Shown here: one piece after another, positions 37,801 to 49,440 of the stretch | How the letters are laid out: every line of letters begins with the position of its first letter | Position numbering within the stretch: position 1 is the stretch's first letter | The notes under the pieces: generated by a model | Told to the model about the DNA's origin: nothing | The model's input: the letters and a program-made list of their open reading frames with translations, nothing else | The model's database searches: none | DNA from: Zygnema circumcarinatum | Lineage: Eukaryota > Streptophyta > Zygnematophyceae > Zygnematales > Zygnemataceae | Length of the DNA stretch: 64,000 nucleotides | Assembly (NCBI GenBank): GCA_037447605.1 | Contig: CM074804.1 | Span: 3,765,165 to 3,829,164 of the forward strand | Direction: 5' to 3' | Translations under genes and position numbers: made by a program

Positions 37801-40800
37801 AGGTGACGGAGGCAGGCCTCTCCAAGGAGCTCTACAAGAAGAAAAGCGCGGTGAGGGCAAAATTCAACCGTGCCATAATCACTGGGTTTGAATGGACTTA
37901 CTTGACACACTTGCCCTGCTGTTTGTTCATTTTATGATGGTATAGTCAATGTGTCGATTGTGTCTCTTCTTGAGATAATTTTACGCTTTCCTTATAATTA
38001 CAGAAGTGATTGACTATTACGCGGTTTTTGTCGAGGGGGTCCCCTGCAGGTTCACCGGAAGAAAGTGCGTGCCTGGCAGATGTTGGTCATTCTGTCGCGC
38101 TTCCTCGAGAGACACATGCTTGAAGAAGTGATTCTCTCCTTAGACACGGCTATCGAGGTGAGAGTGAAAGCAAGCTCCAAGCGGCCACATCCAAACGCAG
38201 CGAGCATAGCCTACCTGTCTCTTGAACTCTCATGTTGCGACTCCTTTGCCAAAGTTGTTGTTTGTCGAGCCAGCAATTCATGATATTGCATTTGCAGCTC
38301 ATTTGTGCTTGCTTTGATTCTGTCGTCGAGGTTAAAAGAATGGCCTTCTGTGGGACTTTGCAGCGGAACAACATGCCTTCTGTCCGACAGTTTCTGGAGA
38401 TCTTTGCAGTGCAGGTTTACCTGCGGTTTCCCCATCTGGTGATTTTACGCTCTTATTCCTAATCGAAGCCCAGTCGTTTGAAAGACCTAGGATGAGACTT
38501 TATCGAAAATATCACTTAGATAGAAGGGCCTATGGGCTCTTTCACTGCTATGCACAATACACGATGATTGTAGAGTCTGGCATCGAACTCTGATTGATGG
38601 CAGACAGTTTTCTTGCCCTTCATTAATGAATCTCGTGAAGATAAGGCTACTTTCAAAATCGTTTTTTCCAATGCGAGACATAGGAAGCATACGAACCTCC
38701 TCCATAGCTTCCTTCATAATATCGCTCCTTCTGTGACTGATTTATGAGGCATTTCTCCTTGATACTGCATGAAGGTGGAGGAGCATTTAGTACCTATGCT
38801 TCAGCAGCACAACATGAAAGCACAGGTATGATAAAAGCTGTTGAAATCAATCCCCATCTGTTTGGTCGTCATTTACAGGATACATAACTCAACGCTTGCC
38901 ACTCGTGCCGTTTTCAGAATGTGCTTATACTTTCTCATTTAACTAATCTTTTCACATTATTTAAGCAGATTCTATATTTCCTAGTGTTTTGTTGCGACAT
39001 ATTCCAGCCCTACGAATATCGCTCTGGTCGATCCCACCAGCACGTACTATCTATCATGCAGCACAGCCAAGAAGGTGTCTGAATGTCGGACTCCCTCTCT
39101 CACGTGCGGGGCAGGCCCAGGCGTCGTACGTGCTGATCGCCGCCCACGTCATCCTCCACGTGGCGCCCTCTCTGCGGGCGGGCGTGGCTTCCCTCGTGGT
39201 TCCCGCCGCGCTGCCCTCTCTGACCACGCACCACCACAGTCTAAGGAGCTTCGCGCAGGTCGGCCCGCCGCTGCCTCCTTGCCTTCTTGCCTGCGAATGC
39301 GGATGGATGAGATTGAGAGCTCGATTATTTGAGGCGAGGACTTTGGCAAGATTGACGAGATTTCCTTGTTGTTACGTGAGGGCTGAGATTTCAGGGCCTA
39401 GGAGACGGAAGAGTGTTCCTATTCGGTTTCCTCAGAATGGTGCTCTTACATGTGGTGTTCGTTTTGCCATCAGGTGCTGCTTTTCCGTGTTCTGTCGCAG
39501 TTTACTTCCCATGAGGTTATGCCCAATAGCCTGATCGATTCCAGGTGTCTCCAATCCATACGAGAATTCTTGGAGAAGAACGAGCAGTGTGTAAAGTAAG
39601 TGCGATATCCGAAGTTTTCTTTATGTTCACCATTCCGGTGGCCATTTTTCCGTCAAAATATCCGTCCATGGGCTTAATGAGCAATATCAGATAAATCAAA
39701 TTACCCATTTGAATCTGAAGAGTATTTCAAGTTGCTTGCTCGCCTTGTCTCCCCCGAATTGCTCGCAGGCTGCGAGTTGCGGTGGAAAGTTATCTCGATG
39801 CCTTCGATCCAGTTTCTGTGACGACTCCACGGGGGATCTTTGTGATGCATGACGATGGGGAGGAGGACCAATCGAAGGTGACAATTCACACAACCAGTCT
39901 CTTACGTCTCTACAGTCAAATCCTAAAGTCTCCGGCGACCCCAGCATCTGAACCATTTGAATGTTGAGCTCTACTGTATAAAAATTGAGCTTTGAATTGC
40001 AAGCATAGCTCCATATTTTATGGATCAAAGGCAGAAATCTGTCCCTCCTCTGTTTCCGATGGAAAGTAACAGTAGATTCTCAGAACTTTCTCTTGCTGAA
40101 TAAATGAACACTGAAAGAGGGCAAGGTGTCAAGCAACATGCCGTGCTGGGGGGAGAGGTGCAGACTATGGATGATGTAATTGAGTGCGTCCCTATTGCTG
40201 TATACGACCATGTGGCGTTCTTCCTTAAGGCAAGCTCTTCATGCATCACTGGGGTTGTGCATCACAGTATGTTACAGTACTGAATAAGTCTGTGATCTTC
40301 CTATTCGTCAAATTGTACTCGATGCTGACATGTAACCAGGAGTTGGGCACAGACAGGAGGGATCACTTGTGTTTGCCGAATTCTATGATCTCAATCTTGC
40401 TCTGCCTCCGCTGTCTGTTTGACATATGAAATGAGCTTTTGAACAGGTCGTTAGAGAGGAACTTCGAGAGTCGGTGGCCGCGGACATGGCACATCTTCAC
40501 CTTGAAGCTGCGGAGGAGAGAGATAAGCGTGAGAAGTGGAGCAGTAAAGACAGCATTCCTTCAAATCATGGGGACAAAAGTGCAAAATCAAGTTCCGTAT
40601 TTGAAGAATCGCCCAACAGCAGCCTCAATTGGGACTTTCAGAGAAAGTTCCTCAGTACAGAAGCGAGAGCCAACCTTCCAGCAGGTGCATTTTTCGTTGC
40701 TCCATTTCATGCCTCTAGTTCATCATGCATGTGGATGTGATGCTCATGACTGGTCTCTTCTTGAAGAGTTTAATTTAGTTCCGGAGGTGGCTAGATTGTC

Positions 40801-42302
40801 AGAGGCTTGCTAGCTGGACGGTGCGCAAAGCGGCAGTCCAAGACTGGAGTTTTCTAAAGCCTGGAAAACCTGGAAATCTATTACTTTGTAAAGTTTCCTA
40901 CTATTTTTCGTGTGTGTTTTTCGTATGGATTGACTGGGACTGTAATCGTAAACTGGACGTTTAATCGTAAAGTAGTGTGGTTCCAATGTCCCCGTACGGC
41001 CGGAGCAACAAGCGTATGGTGTTAATAGCATCTTTAGTCTTTAGTTGTCGTGGGTGTGAAGTCAGTTGGGTGGTCATATGGGAAAACCAACTGAATTTGA
41101 TCGTGCGCAGCATTCCCAACTGCTTTTCTTACATTAGACTTTTCCATTGCAATACATTCATCGTTTTTTTCGCTCAAATGTGTGATCCATGGCAGAGGAT
41201 GAGCTGGACGAGGAGCTCCTGTTGGGAGCCGCAGAGTCCCGAATGAACCACGTCGCTGCAATTCGCGGAAATCGTCAAAACCTCATTGTTGTTGCTTCCC
41301 TCATTAATCGTATCCCAAATTTGGCAGGATTGGCTCGCACGTGCGAGGTAGGTCAACCTTAGAATTGGTATCGGAGGACTAACTGGGCAAAGCAGCTTAG
41401 AGAAGATTTGGAGTGGTTTTGAGCTTGACAACTGATGTGGTGAGAACCTATTTTTCCATGAATTTTTAACATGAACTTTTGGTGGTGTTGCAGGTCTTCA
41501 AGGCAGCATCATTGGTGGTCGCAGACGCTTCGGTGGCCGATGACCGACAGTTTCAGCTTATCAGGTGCAAATGGTTTATGCTTAGGTTCATGAATTTGCC
41601 GTCCTATGAAGTGATTGGTTCTGTGGAGAATTTTGAGGCAGTAATCAAGTGAAGACCGTGTGTTCTATCCATGTCACTTCATGCACATTGAAGCCAGCCC
41701 CGTGCATCAAGAGAGCCTATTGGGCAGCTTGAGCTTCTCACTCTTTGTGGTGTTGTTCGCTGCAGTGTGACAGCCGAGCAATGGATTCCTCTCATTGAGG
41801 TCCCAGAGTCGGGCCTCTCCTCCTTTTTGCAACGGCGGCAGCAAGATGGCTACACCCTCCTCGGCCTGGAGCAGACCGCCAACAGCATTCCCATCCATTC
41901 TTACGATTTCCCCACAAAAACGGTACATGCCATGCCATGCCATGCCCCTTGCCAGAGCCAGACGCCTGTGATGCATGTGATGCTGGTAGTGGTAACGAAG
42001 CTTTAAAAGTAGAAGGATTCATGTCGCATTCGATGCGCATGTTATAAATACAAAATGTAAACCCCATTCCTTATTTTCTTCACTGACCCACTTCTGAACG
42101 GTGTTTTGTATTTTTTATGTCTGGCGGCTCCCAGGTGTTGGTCCTTGGAAGGGAGAAGGAGGGCATCCCTGTCCCCATCCTCCACATGTTGGACGCATGC
42201 GTTGAGATCCCGCAGCTGGGTGTCATCCGCTCCCTCAATGTCCACGTCAGCGGGGCCATCGCCGCCTGGGAGTACACCAAGCAGCATGGCGGCAAACACT
42301 AG
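25896..42302 (+). CDS. TRM3: TRM3/TARBP1-type tRNA (Gm18) 2'-O-methyltransferase
   Basis: The gene has about 36 exons over 16.4 kb and encodes roughly 1,950-2,000 residues. The start [12 protein letters not shown] is in exon 25896-26045. A long helical-repeat region follows; recognisable TRM3 blocks include [14 protein letters not shown] (29304-29609), VRRLVLRSF (30410-30544), [16 protein letters not shown] (36563-36710), [11 protein letters not shown] (37803-37850), [15 protein letters not shown] (38050-38157) and [17 protein letters not shown] (38364-38438). The C-terminal SPOUT/SpoU domain lies in exons 41196-41347, 41494-41564, 41766-41922 and 42135-42302: [39 protein letters not shown] and [21 protein letters not shown]. 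Yeast Trm3 and human TARBP1 methylate the ribose of G18 in tRNA. One intron (40230-40446) uses a GC donor. Junctions near 31385-31781, 33480-33556 and 34682-35419 are ambiguous, and a small exon may be missing there. Confidence 0.93.
40230..40231 (+). other. GC splice donor (GC-AG intron)
   Basis: Exon 40164-40229 ends CTTAAG and is followed by GCAAGC. Its translation ([20 protein letters not shown]) joins in phase to [15 protein letters not shown] at 40447, as in TRM3 relatives, so the exon is real although no GT donor is present. GCAAG is the normal consensus of GC-AG introns. Confidence 0.75.
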
Positions 42303-42848
42303 TCTTTTTTGTGGTGGTGGGGCTTAGTCAGTTAAGACCCGTGACGTTTCCTTGTGGCGCTTCATTTTTTATGGCGGTCCTCGCTTTCTTCCGCTAAGTT
42401 CTAGAAGGGAGTAATGTGCTTCGGGCTTCGATGGATAGGTCTGTCGAGTTTTGGAAGGTCTCAGGATTGCCTGGGTTGCATTGTCTTTGCTGAATCAATG
42501 CCCGTTTAGGTTCTGGTTGTTAGTTCAATGAGATCAAAAACAAACATAGAACTTTTTTCCTCTCTCTTTCCTTCAAAACTGCACTCTTGATGATTTTCTT
42601 CAATTGCACATTAGATCTCCAATCCATTCCGTCTACGAGGTGACCTGCTTATTTTTCTACAAAGAGTCTTGCTTGCACCTACTGCAATAACCCTTCTGCA
42701 CATCGCACATCACGTCGCTTACCAACTTCTGGGACCAAACTGCCAACTCGAAACAAAGCAGAAGCTCTAAATTTGGCCACCAAACAAGCCGAGACTGCAG
42801 TGCGGGTCTCCTAATGTAATGTACAGCGGAAGCATGCAGGCAGACCAC
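42303..42848. other. 3' region between TRM3-like and minus-strand genes
   Basis: No gene is seen. It probably contains the 3' UTR of the TRM3-like transcript and of the minus-strand transcript to the right. Confidence 0.5.
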
Positions 42849-43495
42849 TCAGAAAAAAGTTGGTCGCCCTTCCATCCTGCATGTACGTGCCTGCTGCGGC
42901 TCGAGAACATGGTCGCGGATGGCATGAAGGGTCATGACGGTATTCAGCACATGCAGGTTCTGCTGCATCTGCACTCCAAACCTTTTTAGGCGGAGGATGT
43001 ATCCGGCACTAACGCCGTTGAGCCTACGTTGAATGGTACGCCACATGGTAGGAGAGGTTCCTATGCTCGACCTCACTATCTGTACTGCGATACGAGCTTC
43101 TACATTATTTGTCTTTTTCTACAAAGGAAACAAAGACCAAAAAGCCAAAAAGGGACTGGAAAAGTCTACCAGCCTGTCCTTTACAAAGGTAAAAAGACGC
43201 GCCATACATACACAGGCGACAAGAATGGTAACCGTTGAAACCAAAAAGATCTGCGCAAAGAGCAAGCAACACACAAACCGCAAAAGAAAGAAGTTAGAAC
43301 TTGCGTGCACCAGAAAACCAAGAAGTTATAAACAGAAGCTTCCTCAAGACTCAAAGCAGCGCTGTAAAGTGTACCTGCCAAGCCTTCTCCTTCTCGCTGT
43401 GCCTCTGCAAGGGTTGGCGTTGGCAGGTTGCGGTAGGCAGAGCGTCCCTCACTCCTCCATGGCGAACGGAAGCGATGCAATGTGAGCTGCTGCAT
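42849..43495 (-). CDS. Possible small two-exon gene of unknown function
   Basis: An ATG at 43495 begins MQQLTLHRFRSPWRSEGR and runs to a donor at 43374 (exon 43495-43375). The frame rejoins in phase after an acceptor at 43085 (exon 43084-42849) and ends with TGA. The total is about 118 residues, basic (Arg-rich), with a helical-looking second exon (LRLKRFGVQMQQNLHVLNTV). I recognise no domain. The codon pattern of the second exon looks coding, but this could instead be alternative 3' exons of the neighbouring LNK-like gene, which lies upstream on the same strand and stops 75 bp before this ATG. Confidence 0.35.
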
Positions 43496-43569
43496 CGAGG
43501 CGGCCCCAGCCAGGGCTGCCCCTTCAACCTGCCGCCATGGCTGCTCCTTCTATTCCCTCCACCTCCGCT

Positions 43570-46186
43570 CTACGAGCCTGTTGACTTCCCGCCCCCCCTT
43601 GGACGCGGAGATCGCGCCTTCTGTCCCCCTCCACCTTTGTGCGACTTGTGCGATGCACCTGTCCGTCCTGTCTTTTTCCCTCCTACCTTCCTCTTTTCCT
43701 CCTTCAAACCGCTGCTCTCCTGCTCATCCTTACTCCCTGCTTCAACCAATGATGTTCCCTCTGTTCCGCCGTCTATTGCAGTTCTCGCAAAAACTGAAGC
43801 TGACTCCGAACCACCGGAGCCTGACGGCCGCGGAACCCCACTGGAAGATGAAGGATCAGCTGCTCTCTCTGCTGTGTCCATGTCTATCAAACTTTCCGCA
43901 AACACGACCTCTTCATCAAACCCAACATTCTCTCCCACACCCCTCTCTTCAGTTTCCTCTTTCCCCTCGTCCACTTTCAGAGCCACTCCTGCAACAGCAC
44001 CTCCACATTCCGCCGACTCTCCCGATCCCACAGCTACAGAGAGAGGCTTCCTGACTGCTGCTGCTGCTGGTCGTGCATGTGCACTGGAGGGCACTGCAGG
44101 CACCTTATACCCACCCCCTCCCTTTGCCAAATCCCCAGACTGTAGGGAGCTTCCTGCCGGCCTCCCTCCCATATTGCTACTGCCTCCTTTTCCTTGCGGG
44201 GCTCCTCTTGCTGCGGGAGAGGCAGCCATTTTGGATGGCAGAGGCAGCGCTGCCATGCGCGAGGCCGCCATGGGGGACCCGGGAAGGAACGGATGGAGAG
44301 CCCCTCCGGGACCCATCTCCACTTTTGCGTTTCCGCCTACCGCCGTTCCAAGCCAGCCATTAGGGGGGACTCTCCCAGAAGGCCACATGGGCCATGGAGC
44401 CATTGCTCCTGACTGGGGGAAGCCCTGCACCATCACTCCCTGCTGGGGAGGGAGAGGTCCGTTTGGAGTCATGGGGGTCTGGAAAAATGGGGAAGGAGAA
44501 GCAGGAAGCGGAGCTGAGGGAGGGGTGGCGGGAGAGGGAGGAGCTTGGCGCTGCGGTCGGTGGAAGAGGAGGTTGGCAATGTTGCGGTCGATTGGGTTGG
44601 TTTCCGTCTCAAGTAATGCAGGCAATCTGTACAAGAAATAAGCCATCGACGAATTCGTGTAAGTTCAATTCTGGAGCGGTTTTTCTTTACATGCAAACAG
44701 GAGCCACCGATTCAGAGGAAAATTTTCCGAGTGCATGATTGTGACGCATTCTAACCTTGGCGAGTTCGGGCCACCCGATACGCCTCCTGCCTCTGAATCA
44801 AGTCCCTTGGCTCCCGCCGCTTCTCCACCTGCTCTCTCACTCGCTGCTTTTCTCTGAATGGCGCTCCTGGCCAATCGAAAGAGAGCATCGCGAATACAGA
44901 GGCGAGTACCAATGTCCAACTGCATCAGGCCACCCCCCCACAATTCTCCACTCAATTCACAAACCCTAACACGGCCAGATTGATCCCCTGTTGCAAAGTC
45001 TCCTGCAACACCCCACGAAGCAGCCTCTCAAAGCCTAGCTGAACCCTCACCGCCCTCACCTTGTTCAAGGTCGTCTCCAGCTGGTGTAGCACTACTCCTT
45101 CCACTCCCTCCTCCCCTTCCTCTCCCTCTGATGGCCCTGCTCCCTCCGACGGTTCTCCCTCCCCCCCTGAACTGCCCGCCGAAGCCACGTGCTGCTGCTC
45201 CGCTGCCAAGTGTTGCTGAACGAGCAGACGCTGCCGCATTTGCTGCCTCCACTTCAACTTCTCAATCTTCTCCTGCGGAGTCATAGGGGTCGTCGACACA
45301 TGAGGGAGGAAGCGGCCGCCGTAGGGCGAGTGGCCGTGGGGGATGTGCATCTGCGCGCCCATGGAGGGCTGCTGCAGGGGGGGGGGCATCATCGGCGGCT
45401 GCTGAAACACGGGGGGGGGCTGCTGCGGCATGAAGAGAGTGTGGGGAGGAGGAGCCATGGCCGTCTGATTCGCAACAGAGAGAGGGACCTGCTGAGAGGG
45501 AGAGGAGGAGTTGGTAGCCGCCATGGGAATGTGGTGCATGGCAGGGAGGTAGGCGCTCTGCATGTAGGGGCGGGGGCGGTGGGCATGGGAGTAGGGAGGC
45601 ACAGGGAAGACAGTTTGCTGCGGAGAGGAGGGAGTGCCTGGGCGCATGGAGAGGGCTGCGGGAGAGGGAGGGCCGGGCGAGGCGGAGACTGAGACAGAGC
45701 CCTGCAGGGAGGGGCTGGAGACAGTGGGAGAGCTCATCGGCGATGTGAGGCGGCTCACGCTACCAGTGCGACTCCCTCGCTTCTTTGACGGCCTTCGAGT
45801 GGACTGCGCCTGTGAAGCCAAGAATCGACTCTTCAGAGGTCGCACTGAAACAGGAACGAAACAAAACTCCCGCCTTGCTGATTGGAAGCAGCAACTTTCT
45901 CCCCAAGTCTTCCAAGACTTGGGGGACAAGCTGCTGCCAATTGCAGACATGTAAGAGGACATGCAGCACGGAGGCATAATGGAAGCAAGAAAATACAATG
46001 GGTTAGAGGGCGGGTTCACCCACCTGAGACGGCTGCGACTTGTCTGTAGTTCCTGTTGCTGCGCTGGAGAGCACTCCATCATCGTCGAACGATATCGCTT
46101 CCCCGTCTGCAGAAGGCTGCAGCATTGTCTCCGAGCCCTGCATATAACACATCCGACCTGGCTCAGCTCAAAAGTAAGAGAGAGAG

Positions 46187-46279
<93 letters not shown>

Positions 46280-47958
46280 AAGAGGGGAACTGCACTTCAC
46301 TTCAAATTAAATCTGCAGTTGCTGCATTGCACAGTGAGCCCACTCCCTTACCGTGACAGTGGGTTCCGGGTCTCCGTGGCTCCTATGCTTCAGCTGCCGC
46401 CTCTGCAGGTTGCGCTGCTCCTCCTCGTGCTTCTGCCTGAGCTCGTGCTGCTCCTGCTCCTGCTGCTGCTTCAGCAGAGCCGTCTCCAAAAGCTCGTCCT
46501 TCTTCAAGTGCCTCTCCTCTCTCACCTCCCACACCATGCCCTCCTTTCCGCTCCCGTCCACATCCATCTCGATCTTTACCAACCCTGACTGCCCTCCAGG
46601 AGGAGAACTTCCAAGAATGGCCTGCGAGGCAGAAGACGCCAACCACTGCTCCGTCTCTGCAGAGATGCTGCTGTTGAGCTGGGAGCTGCTGTTGAGCTGC
46701 GAGCTGCTGCTGAAGAATGGGGACAGAGAAGGAGAGAGATAGAACAAGAGACCCCCTGAGCAACTGACGAGCAGATAGAAAGTCCCAAATAGAGTAGTCC
46801 TCCCGAGTTCTCTTGCACGCGATCAAGCAAACTTTGAGCAAGTTTTTTTCACGGAGGTAAGTGGAGCCTGCAGTAGTACCTGAGCAGCTTCTCCATGTCC
46901 TCTGCATGGTTGACGTTCCCCCAGCCGTACTCCAGCAGGTTGCTCCGATTGGCCTCCTCCTCGTCTCCCTCGAAGAGCTCCACATCTCCGTCCGCAGGCC
47001 CCACATCGTTGAGAGAAAAGTGGCAGGAAGTAGAAACCACTGCAGGGTCCTCCTCCTCAAACATTCCTTTTCCGCTCATGTAGACCCCCATGTGTCCCAA
47101 CTCCTCCGCCTCCACTTTCACTTCCCGTGCTGTGGCTTCTTGCTCTCCTCCCTCCATCGCATGCGGAAGCAGCGATACATCCTCTCCTCCTAGCCCACCT
47201 CCCTCTCTAACCCCATTGGAGGACCTGAACTCTCCACCCTCCCCAATAGCTTCCTCCGTTTCCGCCAGCATAGAGCCATTTTTCGACCCCCTGACGAGCA
47301 CCTCCGCTACCTCCACCCCCTTTTGGGAACCCCCCGTCCTCTCCCCTTTGGACTGCTCCCTGTGCAGTTGTTTCCGTCGGTCCGTCCCGGGACCCCATAC
47401 CCCGCCCATCTCCTCCTCCACTCCCGGAACGATGTGGTCGTCAGTTTCTCCGAACTCCTCCCACACCATGTCGTCAAACTGCAGGGCAGACACCCTCTAT
47501 AATTTGATATTATTATCACACAAACACATGACTTTTGCGAGGGATACAGTTGCTCCAAATGAATATATAAACGATGGGTAGGTGGCTGCCGGAAAGGGTA
47601 CAGAGGGAGAAACTATTGGACTTCCACATTAGCATGTAGTCATTTGACTTTTTTACGCGTTACGTTATAGAAATCATTGACCTCGATAAGTCGGCAGGAT
47701 TTAGACCTTTTAATTAGGGAAAACGAAAGGCTTCATACATAGGATTTCAAACAATTAAGTATTGGAACGATTGTAGCAGGATATAATTACTGCCAGAAAA
47801 GGGAGAGAGGGAGGGGGGGGAGGAGGAGAGAGAGCAGAAAGCGCCTGGATCATGGGTAATATCACAGGTGAAAAAGGGCAGCATGCTATCACGTAGTGCA
47901 GTTCCCCCCCCCCTCCCAGCAACATAAGGACATGCTTTACAGGGCTAGGGAGCGGCAT
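43570..47958 (-). CDS. LNK: LNK-like clock co-activator
   Basis: Exons: 47958-47941 (tentative), 47478-46880, 46709-46352, 46137-46024, about 45830 or 45809 to 45060, 44919-44756, 44626-43570, roughly 1,020 residues. LNK signatures appear in order: FDDMVWEEFGETDDHIVPG at the N-terminus, LLEYGWGNVNHAEDMEKLLR, SAETEQWLASS, TPMTPQEKIEKLKWRQQM, LDIGTRLCIRDALFRLARSA and TETNPIDRNIANLLFHRP. LNK proteins are light-induced, clock-controlled co-activators that lack a DNA-binding domain and act with RVE8-type MYB factors in the nucleus. Spacers between the blocks are rich in Pro, Gln, Gly and Ser; the protein is longer than Arabidopsis LNK1/2 as I recall them. The first exon (MPLPSP) is weakly supported. 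The promoter is shared with the AN1 gene and has two G-boxes. Confidence 0.92.
46177..46276. repeat. (GA)n microsatellite, about 50 units
   Basis: The array fills nearly half of a 214-bp LNK intron (46351-46138). On the gene's strand it is (CT)n ending 39 bp before the acceptor, so it forms or extends the polypyrimidine region. Confidence 0.95.
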
Positions 47959-48749
47959 CTTACTGAGGACCAGCTCGTGATGGGATTCTCCGACTCATTG
48001 AATCCCCAAGATGACATCGAGCCTCTGCTATGATTTCACCAATGAGAAGTGCGAACGCACCCCTTTCACCGCCCCTCCCTCACTGCCTTGCGAAACTAGA
48101 GTAGCTGCATATGAATCTGCTATGAGAGGCTATGCGCCAACGACAGGCCTATCTTCGACGAGAAAGTTGGGCAGCCTGTTTCCTAAATTTATCCGACTGC
48201 AGAGCGCCTGCGATGCGTTCACCTTATCCTCCAAAAATAAGCATATCTCCTTTCTAGCATGCTACGGAGGGCCTCCGCTGCAGGAGAGCAGCAGCTGCAT
48301 GCGCCGCTTGCAGTGTCTGCATGAAGGTGTCCGCCGCCACATATCCAGCGAAGGAAAGGAAGCGCAAAAAAGACCGTCCAAATCTTGTCCTTTTCTTCAC
48401 TCCGCCCGGAGGCTCCTCCTCGCGCCGGCTCCTCTAACCCTAGCCGTGCCAAGCGGTCCCAGAACACGCCTCCCGGACCAACAGCCCCTGTCACGCCGCT
48501 CCTGCCTCGCTCGGTTTGCCTCTGCCCTATCCCTATCCCTATCCCTACCCCACTTCGCTCCCTCTCCCTCTCCCTCTCCCTCTCCCTCTCCCCCTCCCCT
48601 CTCCCTCGGCCTCTCCCCCGCCCGCCCGCCCGCCCGCCCCCGAACGGCCGTGCCCGGCCCGGCCCGACTCGTAACGTGGGGCGGAGGGCTCGCCCGGATC
48701 CGCACGGCCAATGGCGCGCGCGCAATAGATCCGCCGCAAAGATATCCGC

Positions 48750-48815
48750 CACGTGGCCGCGCGCCCGCCGCAGCCCTTCCCGACCTGGCGCCAGGTGGAC
48801 TTGAACTGCCACGTG
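48750..48815. promoter_or_regulatory. Two G-boxes in LNK/AN1 promoter
   Basis: CACGTG lies at 48750-48755 (in GCCACGTGGC) and 48810-48815 (in GCCACGTGGC), 60 bp apart. They are about 0.8 kb upstream of the LNK-like start and 0.6-0.7 kb upstream of the AN1 start. Clock and light regulation through G-boxes would fit a LNK gene; this is inferred. Confidence 0.55.
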
Positions 48816-48863
48816 GCGCGCGCCCCGGGCAGTGCGGCGCCGGATCATCGACGGTGGCGGAGG

Positions 48864-49065
48864 CGGACGGACGGACGGACGGACGGACGGACGGACGGGA
48901 CCTGCCGCGCAATCGAGCCGCGGGCGGACGGCCCGGGAACGGCCCGGGGACGGCCCAGGGACGAGCCGGGGACGGCCCGGGGACGGCCTGGGGACGAGCT
49001 GGGGACGAGCTGGGACGAGCTGGGGACGAGAGCTGGGGACGAGCCGGGGACGGCCAGGGGACGAT
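48864..49065. repeat. GGAC tetranucleotide run and GGGGACGAGC minisatellite
   Basis: (GGAC)n spans 48864-48899 and is followed at about 48930-49065 by 10-12 degenerate copies of GGGGACGGCC / GGGGACGAGCT. Both sit in the LNK/AN1 promoter island. Confidence 0.85.
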
Positions 49066-49440
49066 ACCGGTATTCAGTGACCGGCAGCGCACGGCGGGGG
49101 GGAGGGGGGTGCGCGCAGCGGATCGAATCGGATCGACGGCGGTCAGAGGCCGTCAGCGCTGCGAGCGAACGAACGGCCGTACGGCGGGCAGGGCAGGGTA
49201 GGGTAGGGTAGGGCTGACGTGGCGCTAACTGCAGGTCGCAGCACGGGACCGCAGGCTTGTTGGCGTGCCGGTCGCGACGGGAAACGGAACGGCGGCGCAT
49301 GGAGCGGCGCGCAGGCTGCGCGGAAAGTGCCCCCTCCACCAGAAGGCGCTGGCGCGGTCCCGACGCCTTCGGGGGGTGGGGGGCGGATTATAAGGCGGGA
49401 GGGCGGCCATGGCGAAGGTGCGGGGAGCGCCGAGGGAGGC

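Larger units (their letters stand above)
47959..49440. promoter_or_regulatory. Divergent GC-rich promoter, LNK-like / AN1
   Basis: From about 48400 to 49400 the sequence is strongly GC-rich. It contains (CTCCCT)n at 48555-48608, (CCCG)n near 48617-48640, G-boxes at 48750 and 48810, (GGAC)n at 48864-48899, a GGGGACGAGC-type minisatellite and GGGTA repeats at 49196-49212. Frames of 130-396 codons run through it on both strands because stop codons are rare in GC-rich repeats; they are not credible genes. The frame upstream of the AN1 start stays open to 49219 but lacks conservation. Confidence 0.6.

Noticed and set aside
42135-42302. Arg in place of Asn in the SpoU motif (LGREKEG) taken as inactivation
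   Set aside because: As far as I recall, plant TRM3 homologues share this GREKEG form, so it is not evidence of loss of function.
43301-44641. 446-codon plus-strand open frame
   Set aside because: It is antisense to the LNK-like terminal exon, whose minus-strand frame has family motifs and correct splice phases; the plus frame is a Pro/Ser-rich shadow.
48011-49201. 396-codon plus-strand and 231-codon minus-strand frames in GC-rich DNA
   Set aside because: Stop codons are depleted by GC-rich tandem repeats; translations follow the repeats (Gly-Arg-Thr-Asp-Gly and similar) and overlap on both strands.
49196-49212. Telomere-like GGGTA x3; also TTTTTAGGG x2 near 32336 and CCTTAAA x2 near 4110
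   Set aside because: Too short and isolated to be interstitial telomeric arrays; ordinary simple-sequence runs.
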